From Chaenocephalus aceratus (lineage: Eukaryota > Chordata > Actinopteri > Perciformes > Channichthyidae): a stretch of 64,000 nt of DNA. A model generated the notes under the pieces. The model was not told the origin of the DNA. It made no database searches and saw only the letters and a list, made by a program, of their open reading frames with translations. Both the position numbers and the translations under genes were made by a program. Location: the NCBI GenBank assembly GCA_023974075.1, contig CM043800.1:32500452-32564451 (forward strand). Reading direction: 5' to 3'. Positions 1-21,856 of this stretch are shown here, piece after piece; the first letter of the stretch is position 1; the number at the start of each line of letters is the position of its first letter.

Positions 1-448
1 TTGCTTGAACCCACATTTCCATTTTGTCGAGGTGAAAGTTCACACATAAAGAGAACAAACTTTTATTTTTAGTTTACACTGTTCAAGTAAGGCCCTTGAA
101 AAGCCCCTGATGATAAACTGATGGACATCCAGAGTGGCCATGGTAAAAACAATGACATGCCCTGGCTTTTATGTCAGTGCTCCAAGTGCTTTCCAGAAGT
201 AATCTGAGCGATGACATTAGAAACTGCAGATGTGATTGCAGGGTTTATTTGTACACAACAAGGTGCATCAGATTCGATTGGTTTCAGCACTCTGTCACAC
301 GCTGATATCTGAGGAGACGTGTGGTGGTGTTGCTGTTTCGCTAGACAATGTAGCATTACATTTCCTCATTCCTGGTTCAAAGAACATTATGTGCGCAAGC
401 AACAGATGATTTTTAGCTTATAAAAGCACGTTGTCACTCTAACATTTC

Positions 449-992
449 AAAAGATGGGTGTGTTGATTTCCTTGTTGATTTCTACTGTCAGGAATTCGCC
501 GTGACCTTATTGTCTGTGGCTCAGACATGGCTGAAATCCCAGTTTACCTCTAAATTATAATCTTTTGGTTAACTAAAATACTGCTTGGTGTTAATCAAAG
601 CAGAAGATCGATTAGAAGAGGGAGATTTCAGTTCGAGGCATTAAAATGTATACACGATCCTAATTACTTTTGTCTTGACTGCTGACGGTATGGCAGAAAT
701 AAAGGTGATTCATTATATGGAGATTGATCAATTTAAGAAGGAGATAATTGTGGTCTAAAATTGATTAAAAGGTACTTGTAGATTTGTTTGTCTTAATGCG
801 TTTTCTGTCTTTTTATGATTCACTTACTGAAAATGTGTGCATATTTTCACATATGATTAACACTATAAGCAGTATTTTAGTTAAGCAAAAGATTATAATT
901 TAGAGGTAAACTGGGATTTCTGCCATGTCTGAGCCATAGACAATAAGGTCACGGCGAATTCCTGACAGTAGAAATCAACACACCCATCTTTT
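449..992. repeat. 544-bp foldback element with long inverted arms
   Basis: The left arm (449-596) and right arm (855-992) are reverse complements with only a few mismatches and a 12-bp extra segment in the left arm (near 470). The outer ends read AAAAGATGGGTGTGTTGATT and its complement. The 258-bp loop (597-854) has no coding sequence. No clear target duplication flanks it. It resembles a foldback or MITE-type non-autonomous DNA transposon; the family is not recognised. Transcribed in the intron it could form a long hairpin. Confidence 0.75.
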
Positions 993-1107
993 GTTGTGAT
1001 TTATTGCGATGTGTTTTTATGTGTTTAAATTACATGTACAGCACTTTGGCTCGACCAAAATCGTTTTTAAATGTGCTCTACAAATACATTTGTATTTGAT
1101 TTATTAA
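993..1107 (+). mobile_element. LINE 3'-tail fragment
   Basis: Positions 1034-1105 closely match 18,302-18,374: GTACAGCACTTTGGCTCGAC, then AAATGTGCT and a TTGATTT-rich end. This is the 3' end of the same LINE family as the copy at 17.7-18.4 kb, truncated to about 100 bp and abutting the foldback element. Confidence 0.65.
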
Positions 1108-1144
1108 ATTGGTGTATTAAGATATGACCTTTTCCTCCTCTTAG

Positions 1145-10071
<8,927 letters not shown>

Positions 10072-10754
10072 ACACTGATCGCAAATAAAAAACAAAAAGA
10101 TGCAAAAAAAGAGGACAGGAAACAAGCAGAGAGCCTGTGGAGGAGAGAGTACTGAACTGGGGCTCACAGGCCACCAACCACAACCCCTTGCTCCTCCCAG
10201 CACCCAACGTACTGTGACACAGCCAAGAGTGTCAGACAGCGCAGCGACCCGTCAAGCTGGAAGGGAAATGCAAGCACTCGTTTCTGGGGAATTGGAGGCA
10301 CTGTGAGGAAGTGAAAGAGAGAGAAACTGGACGGGGGGAAAAGTCCAGGACCTTTCTTTGGATTTCACGGTCAAAGGCTGTGATCATTAGCTGCTTGTCC
10401 CTCTCCACGGACAATGTGAGGAGGGAAAACAAACCCTTGTTGTGACCTCTTGCTTATGGACAAAACTTTGATGTCAGTTTGTAGGAATCTGTGTGGAGAT
10501 GAACCCACCCCGGCCACTTCTGTGCTGATAGAAAAAAAGATGGTGGATGTGAACTGCTGGTCCTAACACTCGTACATGTTCAGAGATGGCCTTATGGAGA
10601 TGAAGCTTGTCTGCATTGCAAGCTTTCTCTCACCACCACTCACCTCACCCTACCTGAATGCTGCCCGAAACTCGCTTTTTGGTTTCAATTGTGAAGGGAA
10701 AACAAGGTTTTTTGAGCAGACTGAAAAGGGATTGCGTTGTCCATTTAACTGGGT

Positions 10755-10805
10755 CGTGTGTGTGTGTGGGTACATGTGGAAGTGTGTGTGTGTGGGTACA
10801 TGTGG

Positions 10806-10865
<60 letters not shown>

Positions 10866-11023
10866 ATGTGGAAGTGTGTGTGTGTGGAAGTGTGTGTAGG
10901 TACAGGTACATGTGGAAGTGTGTGTAGGTACATGTGGAAGTGTGTGTAGGTACAGGTACATGTGGAAGTCTGTGTGTGTGTGCAGGTACATGTGGAAGTG
11001 TGTGTGTGTGCAGGTACATGTGG

Positions 11024-11079
<56 letters not shown>

Positions 11080-11194
11080 TGCAGGTACATGTGGAAGTGT
11101 GTGTATGCAGGTACATGTGGAAGTGTGTGTGTGCAGGTACATGTGGAAGTGTGTGTGTGTGTGTGTGTAGGTACATGTGGAAGTGTGTGTGTGC
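10755..11194. repeat. compound GT / GTACATGTGGAAG minisatellite in probable rragc 3' UTR
   Basis: About twelve copies of GTACATGTGGAAG separated by (GT)n runs of different length, some with AG or CAG linkers. Two pure GT stretches (about 10808-10862 and 11029-11077) sit between blocks. Open frames here in both strands are low-complexity products of the repeat, not genes. Confidence 0.9.
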
Positions 11195-12016
11195 GGGAGT
11201 CAATGTTTTGATTGGGACCTTTTTACAGAAAGAGTTTATGACCTTCTCATAACAGCTGCTCAGCATATTAAACTCTCTTCTTCCGTGAAAGTAACTTTTC
11301 TGTGTGCGCTCCACTGAAAAATCGATTGACTTCATGATAGATTGTAGAAAATATTTTGGTTGGAAATTTGAAAATATTCTGAAAAAGCACTGCCAAGATA
11401 TTGAAATGACTCGGTTTTAACCTTGTTGCTATTTATTTAGAAAAAAAGTTATAAATACGGTAAGACATTTTCTGAGGATAATTGTTTGAAACGTGCATGT
11501 TTTTCCTCCTGCAGTTTCAGTCCTGCCCAAAATAATTAATTCTATTTTGTATTTAGTTGGCTCTGTTCAGCAGGATTCACAAAAACAAAATGTACCCATT
11601 CCAAGCATGCATACATCGGTGTCGGCTTGTTCGCAACCGTCACAGAAAACCATGTGAGAAACTGCAACTAACCAAGACGAGTACACAGATAAAGACCACA
11701 TGTCATTACTATTGCCACAACGTTTAGGTGCCCGTTTGTTTATATCCGGACTGATGTATGGAAACCCTGGCTGCATATAAAGACCTGACTGTCATGTTAT
11801 CTTGATATATTTGCGCAGTAAAACATGTGCAAAACATTGATGTTGCAGATTTAACTCGGCAGACATTATTCCGGTAACTCTGTGAAACTGCTTCTTGAAA
11901 CGGACCCTGAGACCCTCTTAACCTAGTCATTATTAGTCACCTGAAATGAACACTTGCACATCAGAACTGTGATGGATGAGTGATGTTATGTATTGTGATG
12001 ATGCTATACTATGTGA

Positions 12017-12022
12017 AATAAA
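12017..12022 (+). terminator. candidate distal polyadenylation signal AATAAA
   Basis: The canonical hexamer is followed within about 20 bases by a T/GT-rich stretch, which fits a cleavage-stimulation element. It is the best-placed signal for a long rragc 3' UTR. No transcript evidence is available here. Confidence 0.45.
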
Positions 12023-13582
12023 TGAACATTTTAATTTTCAGTTTTTGTCTGTCATAATTGCTCCAGTAGTTTATACAAAAACAAATTATCTGACCACTAT
12101 CTGAAAAAGTGGGATGTTAGGACTTGTTGCAAGGAGATAACTTGGAGGAGATTTCATTAAGTGCTCTTTAAATGGTCACACTACAGGCACAACGTTGTTT
12201 TTTATTCTCAATATTGAGAATTTGGGCTGTTTTGCTTCCTAAACATGTCTTATTTCAGACAGTTTAACAAATAATCCAAAATACTACTCTTTACATTATT
12301 CATAAATTCTCCAAGTTGGCCCCTGTTGCGTAGTTCAACACTCTGAGACAACTTGTAATTCATATAAAACATGTCTTGTTGTAAATACTCAACTGTGAAA
12401 GGTTAAAATCTTTTACCCTATTCACCTGGATTGTCCCCCTCACTTAATCTACAAGCAAACACAAGATGGCGCTGTAGGACTATTCCAGTGTTCCCACGGT
12501 GAATCATTATTCATCTTTCCCCATTCACCAAGTACATTAACTGTTCTCATACTTGTTAAATTGACAGTTAGCTGTTTTTAAACCTGTATTCTGAATTTTA
12601 CAGCCTATTAACGTACGACTATAAACGCCAGCAGCTTCTATAACCACAGTGAGCGGGAGAGAGACCCCATTTCATTTATTGGCCCTGCAGTATGACCATA
12701 ACAATAGAGCAAATTGGATTATTCAGTATTGATGTAACATAAACTTCGGCTGGCATAGGATTAGTAACGAAGTGACGTTTATACTTCCTGGATATCATTA
12801 TGTTAACAGTCAAAATGTGCCTTTTAACCTTTGCATAAATGCTCCAAATGGTATTTGTCAGAGCTGCTCTGATGTGAAGTGCAATGTTTATAGTCAGTTT
12901 AGTTGTGTTTGCTGTTGTCTTTATGGCATGAGTGAGAAGAGGAAGGGAGAAAAGAAACCCCCTCACTGGTTTATAAAAACAACTCTGAATAGCTTCGCCA
13001 TGCAAGTTATTCACCAGTTAAGTTAAATAAGCCTCAAAGCTACTGTCACGACCCATTATGTTGGGATAGGCGAGACAGCTAAACACCACTTCCACACAAT
13101 TTAGATGCAATAAAACACTGACAGCTTTTTTATCCACTTCATTAAGCCAGTAATTTCTTATAAAAATCTCCCGCATTAATCCTGGCCATGGTTTCCCTGC
13201 GGTTCCTTAAGCTCTCCTCCAACCTTAGCCGCCTTGCTTTGATGCTTACTCAAATAGGCGCTAATTTGAGATAAATTATGCATCCGCATGTAGACTACCC
13301 ATGCCAAGGAATATAAAGTGTGACACTCTGAAAGATGGTGAATTAAAGCAAAGTGTGATATCTCGACGGCCTAATGGCAGATAGGTTAGACCTGTCAGAC
13401 TGATGCTTTGTTGATCTGCCAGTCACTTCCTGTTGGGAGAGGTCATGTTTGTGATGTTTTGAAGGTCATTTAGGATCAGTGCACTGGGCTTTTGAGGAAC
13501 TTACTCCAGAACTATTCAACTTGTATCTTTATTATCCTTTTAATGATGAGATACAATGTATGTTTTTGTTTCCCACTTAATA

Positions 13583-13690
13583 GAATAGAATATATCTTTA
13601 TTGTCATCATCCAAAGTACAACGACATTTCTTTGGCAACTCTTACTGCAGTAAAAAATAGACACAAATAAATGAATAAATAAGAGTGGTA
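13583..13690 (-). mobile_element. possible LINE 3' end with short A-rich tail repeats
   Basis: Starts with (TAGAA)n-like units, then ATATCTTTATTGTCATCATC and ACAACGACATTTC, ending in (AATA)n-like units. 'CTTTATTGTCAT...ACAACGA' blocks are common 3' ends of fish non-LTR elements. The family is not certain. Confidence 0.35.
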
Positions 13691-16133
13691 AAAGCAGAGG
13701 TAGTAGTGATGACAATTCAATGTCGACACTTACAGTCTAAAAACGTTAAATTAAAAAATAAAGGAATTCAAGTGTTACAACAGCAGAAGTAAAAGAACAG
13801 ATGCATAAATTAGTATATTTTTTACATATAAATACATCTACAACATACAAGTGAAGGGATACAAAGAGGTATAAAATATAATACAGAGAAAAACTCAAAA
13901 ATAACACTTGAAGAAATGAAATTGATTGTTTAAGAGTTTTTAGATATAAGTGCAACCAGCTTAAAAAACTGTTATTGCATACAAAAACATCTTCAAAGTT
14001 TGAGTTTATACGGCAAAATGGTTGCTAAAGATAATACAGATGGCAATATATAATCCAATGCCAGTTTAAATATACAATTTCAACATTATCTTGAACATCT
14101 TTTAGCATTGTCCCCTGTTCATTCATAATCTAAGCGCTTATTTAATGGCTTTAATACAATAGCACCGGCAGGCATGGCTGAATTTAAAGAGATTTATCAA
14201 ACCAACTCTTCAGACAACGAGACAGAATGTCCAACACACGTAAGTCCAGTTTCTAATCAAGAAATTGTTACAAAAAAAAAACACAACTCAACATGTATAG
14301 ACTTTAGGAGCACCTGCATCGTTTATTAACTACTCAGTGACTTCTTGCAATCTCTAGATGGGGCTGTTGTCTGCGGTTTCAGCGTGTGTCCCTCACTCCT
14401 CTGGCAGGGTTTCTGCTCCACAGTGCAGGCAAAATGAAGATCAACATCACACACAGATATAGAGCTAGATGAAGAGGAAGACTGAGGAGAAGTTGAGGAA
14501 GCAGTAGAGAGAGAGCTGCATGATGTACAACTGTAATTTGGCAGCGTAGCAGCTGGTGAAATTGCCTTGCTTTATCAAAGGCAACGCTGCTTCGCCCCCT
14601 GTCCCCTGCTAAGGAAGCTTAACCAATAATGAAATAAATCCAGCATAACATACTTTTGCCAGTGATGTGACGCTCACTTCCGCACGCCGGTCCACCCTTC
14701 CTCTTAGATGTCTTAGTATAATTACAACAATGATATTGCCATTACGTTCTTAATAAAACTCGGTGCATTATCTCCCATCTTTACATTTTATTAGGCATGC
14801 TTCTGAGAGACGAGGGAAAAATGATGAGAGTAAGTGAGACGTCTAAGATAGGTGACGGATGTAATACAGGCTTCATTTGTTATACTGTAAGGCAATGCAG
14901 CCTCCGAGTGTAATTATGCAGCAGGCACAGGGAGAGGTGGTGCTGAGATGGACAGTTTAGAGAGCTCTCAACAGCAGTTTTCTCACAAGTTAATGTCATC
15001 TCATTCATTCTTTACTGCTGGAAAAAAGGGAACAATTATACAGTGTCTAGTTGAGATGAAAGGGACATAGTGCAGTGATGACATACTTTGATTTAAAATC
15101 TGTTTCTGTGATATTTTCAATGTAACTTGTGATTTTTTTAGTCCCAAACCACCCAGTGATATGCCCATGGGTAAAGATATGAGTTGTTCCACTTAGATAT
15201 TAGTAAACGTTACAGTGGCAGCCAGAGATTCAGATTCAGCTGCTGAATTTGGAAGGATTTGGATATTGTTGAAAGCAGAAAGACAAATAATCAGATACTG
15301 TGGGCCAAACCTACTTGTGTCATTTCTCTGACATATTTCTTTCACTACACTTCTTCGGTTAATAATGTTTTTTTTTTAAATACGTTTTTATTTTAGATTA
15401 ATTGAAATCTGTAAGAGCTAATGGGATAAGTTTATAGACAGAAGAGTTAGCATCAACTATCGATAATCCATTAACTATAAATACCAATCTTTCCCTTGTT
15501 CAGGCCAAAGTATTCATTGGGAAATTAATTTTCAGGATAATCTATAATAAAAATGACTATGAGTTGCAACTATGAAGTCTATGTGGTTGATTCATTTATG
15601 AAAAACGTTTGAATAACATCATAGATTAAAAGTAGTACACTTCAAGTCATATCAGAAACAAATATATTGAGCCTGCAACACCCAATTTCTCAAATAATCT
15701 TTTTAAATGTTCCCATTTAGCCTTTACCCTCACGCAAACCCTCGAGTGAGACTGTTGCAATTGAGCTGCAACCAAAACACACCTGCCTTTAAATATTCTC
15801 CCTTTTAACTTCCCACCTTTCGAGCTCTACCAAACTCCTCTCCTACCCTAAATCCGCATCAGAGGGAGGAGCTGGATATCGACAGGACACGGGAAAGGAT
15901 AACGAAAGTGGGAGTTAGAGGAAGGGACAGGCGTCTCCGGTATTTTCTCGCTCAGGCAGCAGAGCGTGGAGCGGAGAGGCCAGCGGGCCAGCAGCCAGCT
16001 AATGGGGACCAGCAGTGAGCAGGGGCCGGGGACATGGCTGACAAAAGGAGCAGCGACAGATGCCATTATCTCAGCCTCATGCAGATACAATGGAGCTGGA
16101 CGACACAGGGCCTGACACTGACAGACGTGTAGG

Positions 16134-16134
16134 A

Positions 16135-16197
<63 letters not shown>

Positions 16198-16200
16198 TGT
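16134..16200. repeat. (GT)n microsatellite
   Basis: About 67 bp of GT with two TTT interruptions. Confidence 0.95.
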
Positions 16201-17726
16201 GGAGGGCCTAAGAGAGGGAACAAGTGTGTACACTGTGAGGTTAATGGAACACGATAGAGGAGAAGTGGATTATAGTGGAGACTCACATTTTTTGGTAACA
16301 CTTGTCTGAGCTTTTCTGCCCCCCATGCATGCATGCAAGCGTGTATATGCAATTGGAGTGTGTGTTGAGTACAGCCTACATGACCCTGTCTTGTTACAGA
16401 GAGACAGCCAGATCAGTCACCCGTCACTTGCTTAAAATTCAGGGGCGTAGTGAAACACACATCCCATTTGGTCCCACATTTCTCTGGGTGCTACTCTTGA
16501 CCTTAAAATATGCAGCAGCATTCACTTTCCCCCAAAGGATGTTCTGGTCATTTGGAGAGCCAAAACACGTGTCAGGGTGGGGTTTCAGAGGGGGGGAATA
16601 AGGGGAATTTGGCGATGCGCTTAGCAGGATTGGCAAAAGCGGAGAAGGGCTGTTAAGCAGCAGTTTTTTGGAGGGATAAGAAATGTGAGCTTTAGCCAGT
16701 GTAGTGCGGTGACATGGGACAGTGTTATTGACTGTGGCGGCGCATGCTGACAGTGGATTGTCAGCCCCTGCAGTCATTTGCCAGACTGAGCGAATGCAGG
16801 GATCAGAGTTTTTGGAGCTTAGAGAACGAGAGAGAATAGATGAAGAAAGTGAGAAAGAGAAGAATGGCAAGAGGGGAAAAAAAGGCGAGAGCAAATACTG
16901 GCAGACATACAAATGCTTGAGTATACATATAACACACACACACAGACACACACACCGAGCTATGGACGCCCTGCTGAGTGTCTGACACTGAGGCTGCCAG
17001 ACTAATCAGGGTTCTCTCTCTCTCACTTGCTCATTAGTGTTAGAGAATAAACCAGACAGTTGTGATGTCATTGTGACGTTGTGTCTTGCTGTTGTACCCG
17101 TGTTCGGTGGGAGAGTTTGGAGTGTTAATGCCTAGTTTTTATGGTGCTCGAAAACAGGTCCATGTCCTACTTCTGATGGCTCCCCGCATGAACACATTGT
17201 AACTTTTTTCTTAGTAGTGGTTTACTACATTCTGCTTGCTTTCCTACATCGAAACTAATGAGCTAATTTAAGACACACACATAATTTAGCTTGCTTTTAG
17301 AAGCTTCAATATGGATTTCAAAGATTGACAAAAAAGTAGGAGAATAAAAGCAGCCAATGACCTGAAACCAACTCTAATCAAGTTTAGATGAAGGCCTTTA
17401 GTTTGCTGTCAACGCGACCTAAAAGATTGCACCGACTGAGCTTCAAGAGAACAAGAAACTGAATTTAAGAAATAATAATGGGGCATCTTTCAACAATACA
17501 ACAACACACCTTTTGAACAGGTCACATGATAAAGTAAACTACACAAACTTTGCATTGGATACAAGGATACAGAGAGGACTAGGCGAGTTTAAAATAAAGG
17601 TCTGCCAAAACAGCAGAGCAAATCGTGAAGTCATTGATTGGTAAAGTCTCTGAAACTCTGATGGAGAATAGCCCACACTTTTTCTGAAAGATATTTCCTG
17701 TGTGAAATGTGTATTTGCATGTGTTG

Positions 17727-18376
17727 TTTCTCCCTCTCTGTCTGTGTCTGTGTATTCTCTTGTTCCGATTAACCCAGCCAAAGCTTTTTCCCTTTTTTGT
17801 ATCTATATCTACGCCGGGATCCGGAGTCGAGGCTGATCCTCTTGCTGTAGTCCTGTGTCTTGGATCCTCTATCCTGAGTTCTGGATTAAGTCGTGGACTT
17901 CGGGTCGTGGCTGAACCTGTGTCTGCGGTCCTGCCTTGGGTCTCGTCATGCTGCTTCCCTGATGGCTTCCACAGGATTGTAGCTGACATCTTCGTGGATT
18001 CATCTTCTTATTACAGACACATGCATTTCCTAACATTCGGTCTATATGCTGTGAAATGTATTATCTTTTCAATTTACACACGGCATCTATTGCACGTCTG
18101 TCCGTCCTGGGAGAGGGATCCCTCCTCTGTTGCTCTCCCTGAGGTTTCTCCCATGTTTCCTTAAACTGTGGGTTTTCTCTGGAAGCTTTTCCTTGTACGA
18201 TGTGAGGGTCTAAGGATAGAGGGTGTCGTTTTTCTCATACTGATATTCTGAACAATCTGTATTTGCTGTAAAGTGTCTCTACTGTAGGCTATTTTTATTA
18301 TATGTACAGCACTTTGGCTCGACCAAAAATCGTTTATAAATGTGCTAGATAAATAAAACTTGATTTGATTTGATTT
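17727..18376 (+). mobile_element. 5'-truncated L2-type LINE, 3' UTR only
   Basis: From CTCTCTGTCTG at about 17,735 to about 18,253 it matches the reverse complement of the L2 3' UTR at 41.03-41.48 kb. Shared stretches include TTCCGATTAACCCAGC, GCCGGGATCCGGAGTC and GAGAGGGATCCCTCCTCTGT. After about 18,253 the two copies differ; this one ends GTACAGCACTTTGGCTCGAC, ATAAATAAA and a TTGATTTGATTT tail. No ORF remains. The open frames across it are UTR sequence, not host protein. Confidence 0.8.
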
Positions 18377-20048
18377 TAGTTTCTCACACGTGAACTGTAC
18401 TGTATGTCCCTGTCAGACTGAAATCTTTAGTTGTACAATTTTATTCAAATAAAATGATAAATATTTGTATTCCATGAGTAGTCAACAAGACTGAAAAGGA
18501 GACAGGTCTTTAAAAATTATTTGAAAAAACCCCCTTTCTTAACCAGTTCATGATATTTCAGCAATACGTTTTTCAACACACTGTCGGATAAACAGCCTTT
18601 ATTAGCCTTTCCATTCATGTTTGGCTTTTTTATTTCTTCTCTTTACATTCCAGTCATGTCCTTTAGCCATCTGAGTTTTATTTTCCTTGATTTATTATTC
18701 CTAAAGGGAGCAAAAAGAGCACAAAGAATACTGAAGTAGCAGCTATTAAAACAATAAACAGGCTCCTTGGTGTTGAAAGGCGCCAGGCAGTAGGATTGTG
18801 TTGTAATAGCTGTCAAAAAGGCCTCTGAGAATTTTTTAGCACAAGTGGACTTACGGTAAAGATGATGGAGTGGACTTGTGCATAGAGACTGAGGGGGGTT
18901 GTAATGCTACAGAACATTAGAGACAATGATCCTCAGGTCATATACAATCCCCAGGTCCCTTGCCCATACAAATAAAGGTTTGTGTTTTAAAAGCACTTTG
19001 CACTATAAAACTGATACACTGTGGAAGTCTGCAGGTCATTTAAGTTATGATACAAGTGTGAACAAAGTATTAATTATTCTGAAAAATGCCCCACCTGTGA
19101 CTGATATGTAATATATTTGATATTTATTAATAAACATGTTGCATTTGATTGGGTCAAATGGTTTCCAAACAAGGGGACGGGTCTCGATAAAGGGTCACAA
19201 GATATACCTGAGGGGTCTTCAAGATGATTAATGTGGTAGAAAAGAAGAAGAAAGTTCTGCAACACAAAAGTATATCAATTAAAATATGTAATCTTTTTTT
19301 AATTGATCTGGGAAATATATTATTAGTTAAAGTTATAATTAAGAACATTATTGGCTCATTTGACCACATGTTTGGTATCTTTCTGTCTCTTTCTCTAAAG
19401 TAATGGGCCGTTACATTACTACAAAAATAGGTTAATGTTGAATATGGGTTGGAATTGAGAAAAGTACCTCATGAGTTTAGTTAAGTATATTACCAGATTA
19501 AAGTTTACATTAAATACATTAAATTAAATAATTAAATACATTAAAGTGCAAATAAATGTTACATTCATACAAATTAGGGAATCAGTGGACCTTTGTGGTG
19601 TCCGATGATGAAGGCATGGAGAAGTTTGAGTCTCAAGGGTGAGTCTGAGGAAGAGCAGTTCTGCTCAAAATGTCAAATAGGTGCACGAGCATTAGAGCTA
19701 CAGCTGTGTGCTATTTTTTTTTTTTTCATATTCAGATTGTAAGGGGGGCCAATCATCAAGTGGCTGAGCAAGGAAGGGAAAGGTCGGGGATCATGATTGT
19801 CATTGGATGATAATTATGTGCACCCTCAAGCCTGGATGCTAACTTGTTCCCTAAAAAACATTTGGAAAATTGGGTGTGATTTCATTCTCTTGCTCCTTCC
19901 TTCTTTCCATCCTTCCCTCCTTCCTCCCTCTTTGCCTCTCAGTCTGGCAGCCATGCTAATGACCTATACTGTCTGACCCGGCAGTTTCTCAAAACAAAAC
20001 TCATCAGCACCTTACAGGAGTATGGGCATTTTTTAAACTCTGTCTCTT

Positions 20049-20238
<190 letters not shown>

Positions 20239-21856
20239 CTGGGAACCTGTGCTGAGGTCCAGATTGAAAATGTGATGTGTGCTAATGCATTCAGAACACA
20301 GGTGAGGCCAGTGCTCTCCTTTTCTGTAAGCCACCAGTGGGAACACCAGCCCCTATACGGTAAGCTAGAAAAAGGCGAGCACATTTCATTGGCTGAGTAA
20401 TGAGAACCATGGAGCTCCAAGTCATTCCCACACACACATGCTCGCACACAGGCCGGTCTGTGGGAGTGTGTGAAGCAGCGTAAGTCTCCAGCAGAGTACT
20501 ACCAACACTGCGCTCTCCTGATGGTGATGCTGTGTGAAGTGCAGAGCTGTTCGACACAGCTGCAGCTGCCCTGTATTCAAATGGCTCCACAAGACTCCAG
20601 CACGCCGTCTCTTGGTTCTTATTAGACTCAGCCTCTCACTCTTTTTGTCTCTGTCTTAATTCCCCCAAAAGTCTCTCACAACTCCCTACACTCGCGGCAT
20701 CCCACTTATACATTGCCTCCCTCCGCTCTTTACTTCTCGACTCTACTTGTCTTGTGTGCTGTGCTCTTGTGACTGTTAGGCATACATTTGTGGCACAGCA
20801 CAAGGGGAATAAAAGAAGATGTGGAGAAAAAGTTTTGAGGTATTCTTCATTTATTTACTGACAGCCTTCAAAGAGACATGTGTGAATCTGTAGTCCTTTA
20901 TCTAGTATATTTTATTTCACACTTATACTTCAAAAAATCTAAAAGGGATCAGTGTGCGGATTCTTATAAATGCACAATATTATACGGTAGCATGTGCACT
21001 TTAGTGTGTGTAATGCCAGTGAATAGGTGTCCTGTGACAGCTACCATTTCTGAAAGAAGAAATTCACTATATCCTGTAGCTGTATATCTGAATAAGTGTG
21101 TGTGTCTGGGGGGGTGTGTGCTTCTACAAGTGTAAAATGGAAGGAAGAAGATGACTCCTACCCATTGTATCAGATGCATCTTCCTCCCCATGCACAAATA
21201 AATTACAAACACAGCTATAAAAGGATGATGAATGAGGTACAGTTGCTGTTCATCTAATCTAAAGGTCAGAAAGAACAAGGTTCATATTTTTAGTTGTGAT
21301 GTTAATGTAATGGTAGGGTATTTTGTATGTCATTGGTCATACACAAAAAAAAGGACAGTGGTGTGCAGTTTTTCATAGGTGCTGCTGGATGCATCCTGGG
21401 AAAATAAATCACATTATACACTGCAGTTTAAAAAAAACATACTCTTGTTATTCTTGTTTTCTAAAATAATGGCTTTTCTAACAGATCGAAACAGTATCTC
21501 AAATAAAAAAGGTTTTATTGTTTTACTTTCTTAAATAATTCTGCTTACAAGAAAAATAATGTAATGGTTAAAACGTATCTTCAATGGCAAGATAGGTAAG
21601 CATGCAGTTGTATTCATTAGTGCCAGGTTTTGTTGCTTTGTTGAATATGAGGTGACTTAGACATATTGCTTTTAACTCTCCGGTATCACTGTGGACGTTT
21701 TTGTCCATATGGGTCATTTTTCACTTTTCATTTTGCAATAACTTTGGTTGTGTTGGTGCAATTGGCCTGATTTTTTGTAACAAGGCTCTATTTTGGAATT
21801 ACAATTTAAATTTTTCAAATCGGTCTTTAATTCACCGTGTAACAAATCGACAACGC

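Larger units (their letters stand above)
1..1144 (+). other. rragc intron, 3' part, with foldback repeat and LINE tail
   Basis: Non-coding sequence before the first visible exon. It holds the inverted-repeat element at 449-992 and an adjoining LINE-tail fragment at about 993-1107. Positions 1-448 are AT-rich and I see nothing specific in them. Confidence 0.7.
10072..12030 (+). other. probable rragc 3' UTR and downstream flank
   Basis: No coding sequence. An AATAAA occurs only 13 bases after the stop (10084-10089), which is unusually close. Another lies at 12017-12022, followed by a T-rich stretch (AATTTTCAGTTTTTGTCTG). A 3' UTR of about 1.95 kb ending near 12,040 is plausible but inferred; RNA 3'-end reads would settle it. 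The GT minisatellite at 10755-11194 would then be transcribed. Confidence 0.5.
12031..17726. other. intergenic, no gene recognised
   Basis: AT-rich unique sequence downstream of rragc. It contains a possible LINE tail at 13,583-13,690 and a (GT)n tract at 16,134-16,200. No conserved protein or RNA gene could be supported on either strand. Confidence 0.7.

Noticed and set aside
10645..11335. Long His/Thr- or Cys/Val-rich open frames on both strands
   Set aside because: They are translations of the GT/CA minisatellite; the same pattern appears at every CA tract (20,050; 24,736; 26,884; 30,914; 59,176; 59,689; 60,829).
12460..12475. AAGATGGCGCTGT, a YY1-like site
   Set aside because: A single motif without a promoter, CpG island or transcript context; too weak to call.
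16439..16951. 170-codon frame on the - strand
   Set aside because: Low-complexity Ser/Pro/Leu content with no recognisable domain and no conserved start or splice context.
17579..18164. Open frames of 136-151 codons on both strands
   Set aside because: The sequence is L2 LINE 3' UTR, matching the reverse complement of 41.0-41.5 kb; it is not coding.
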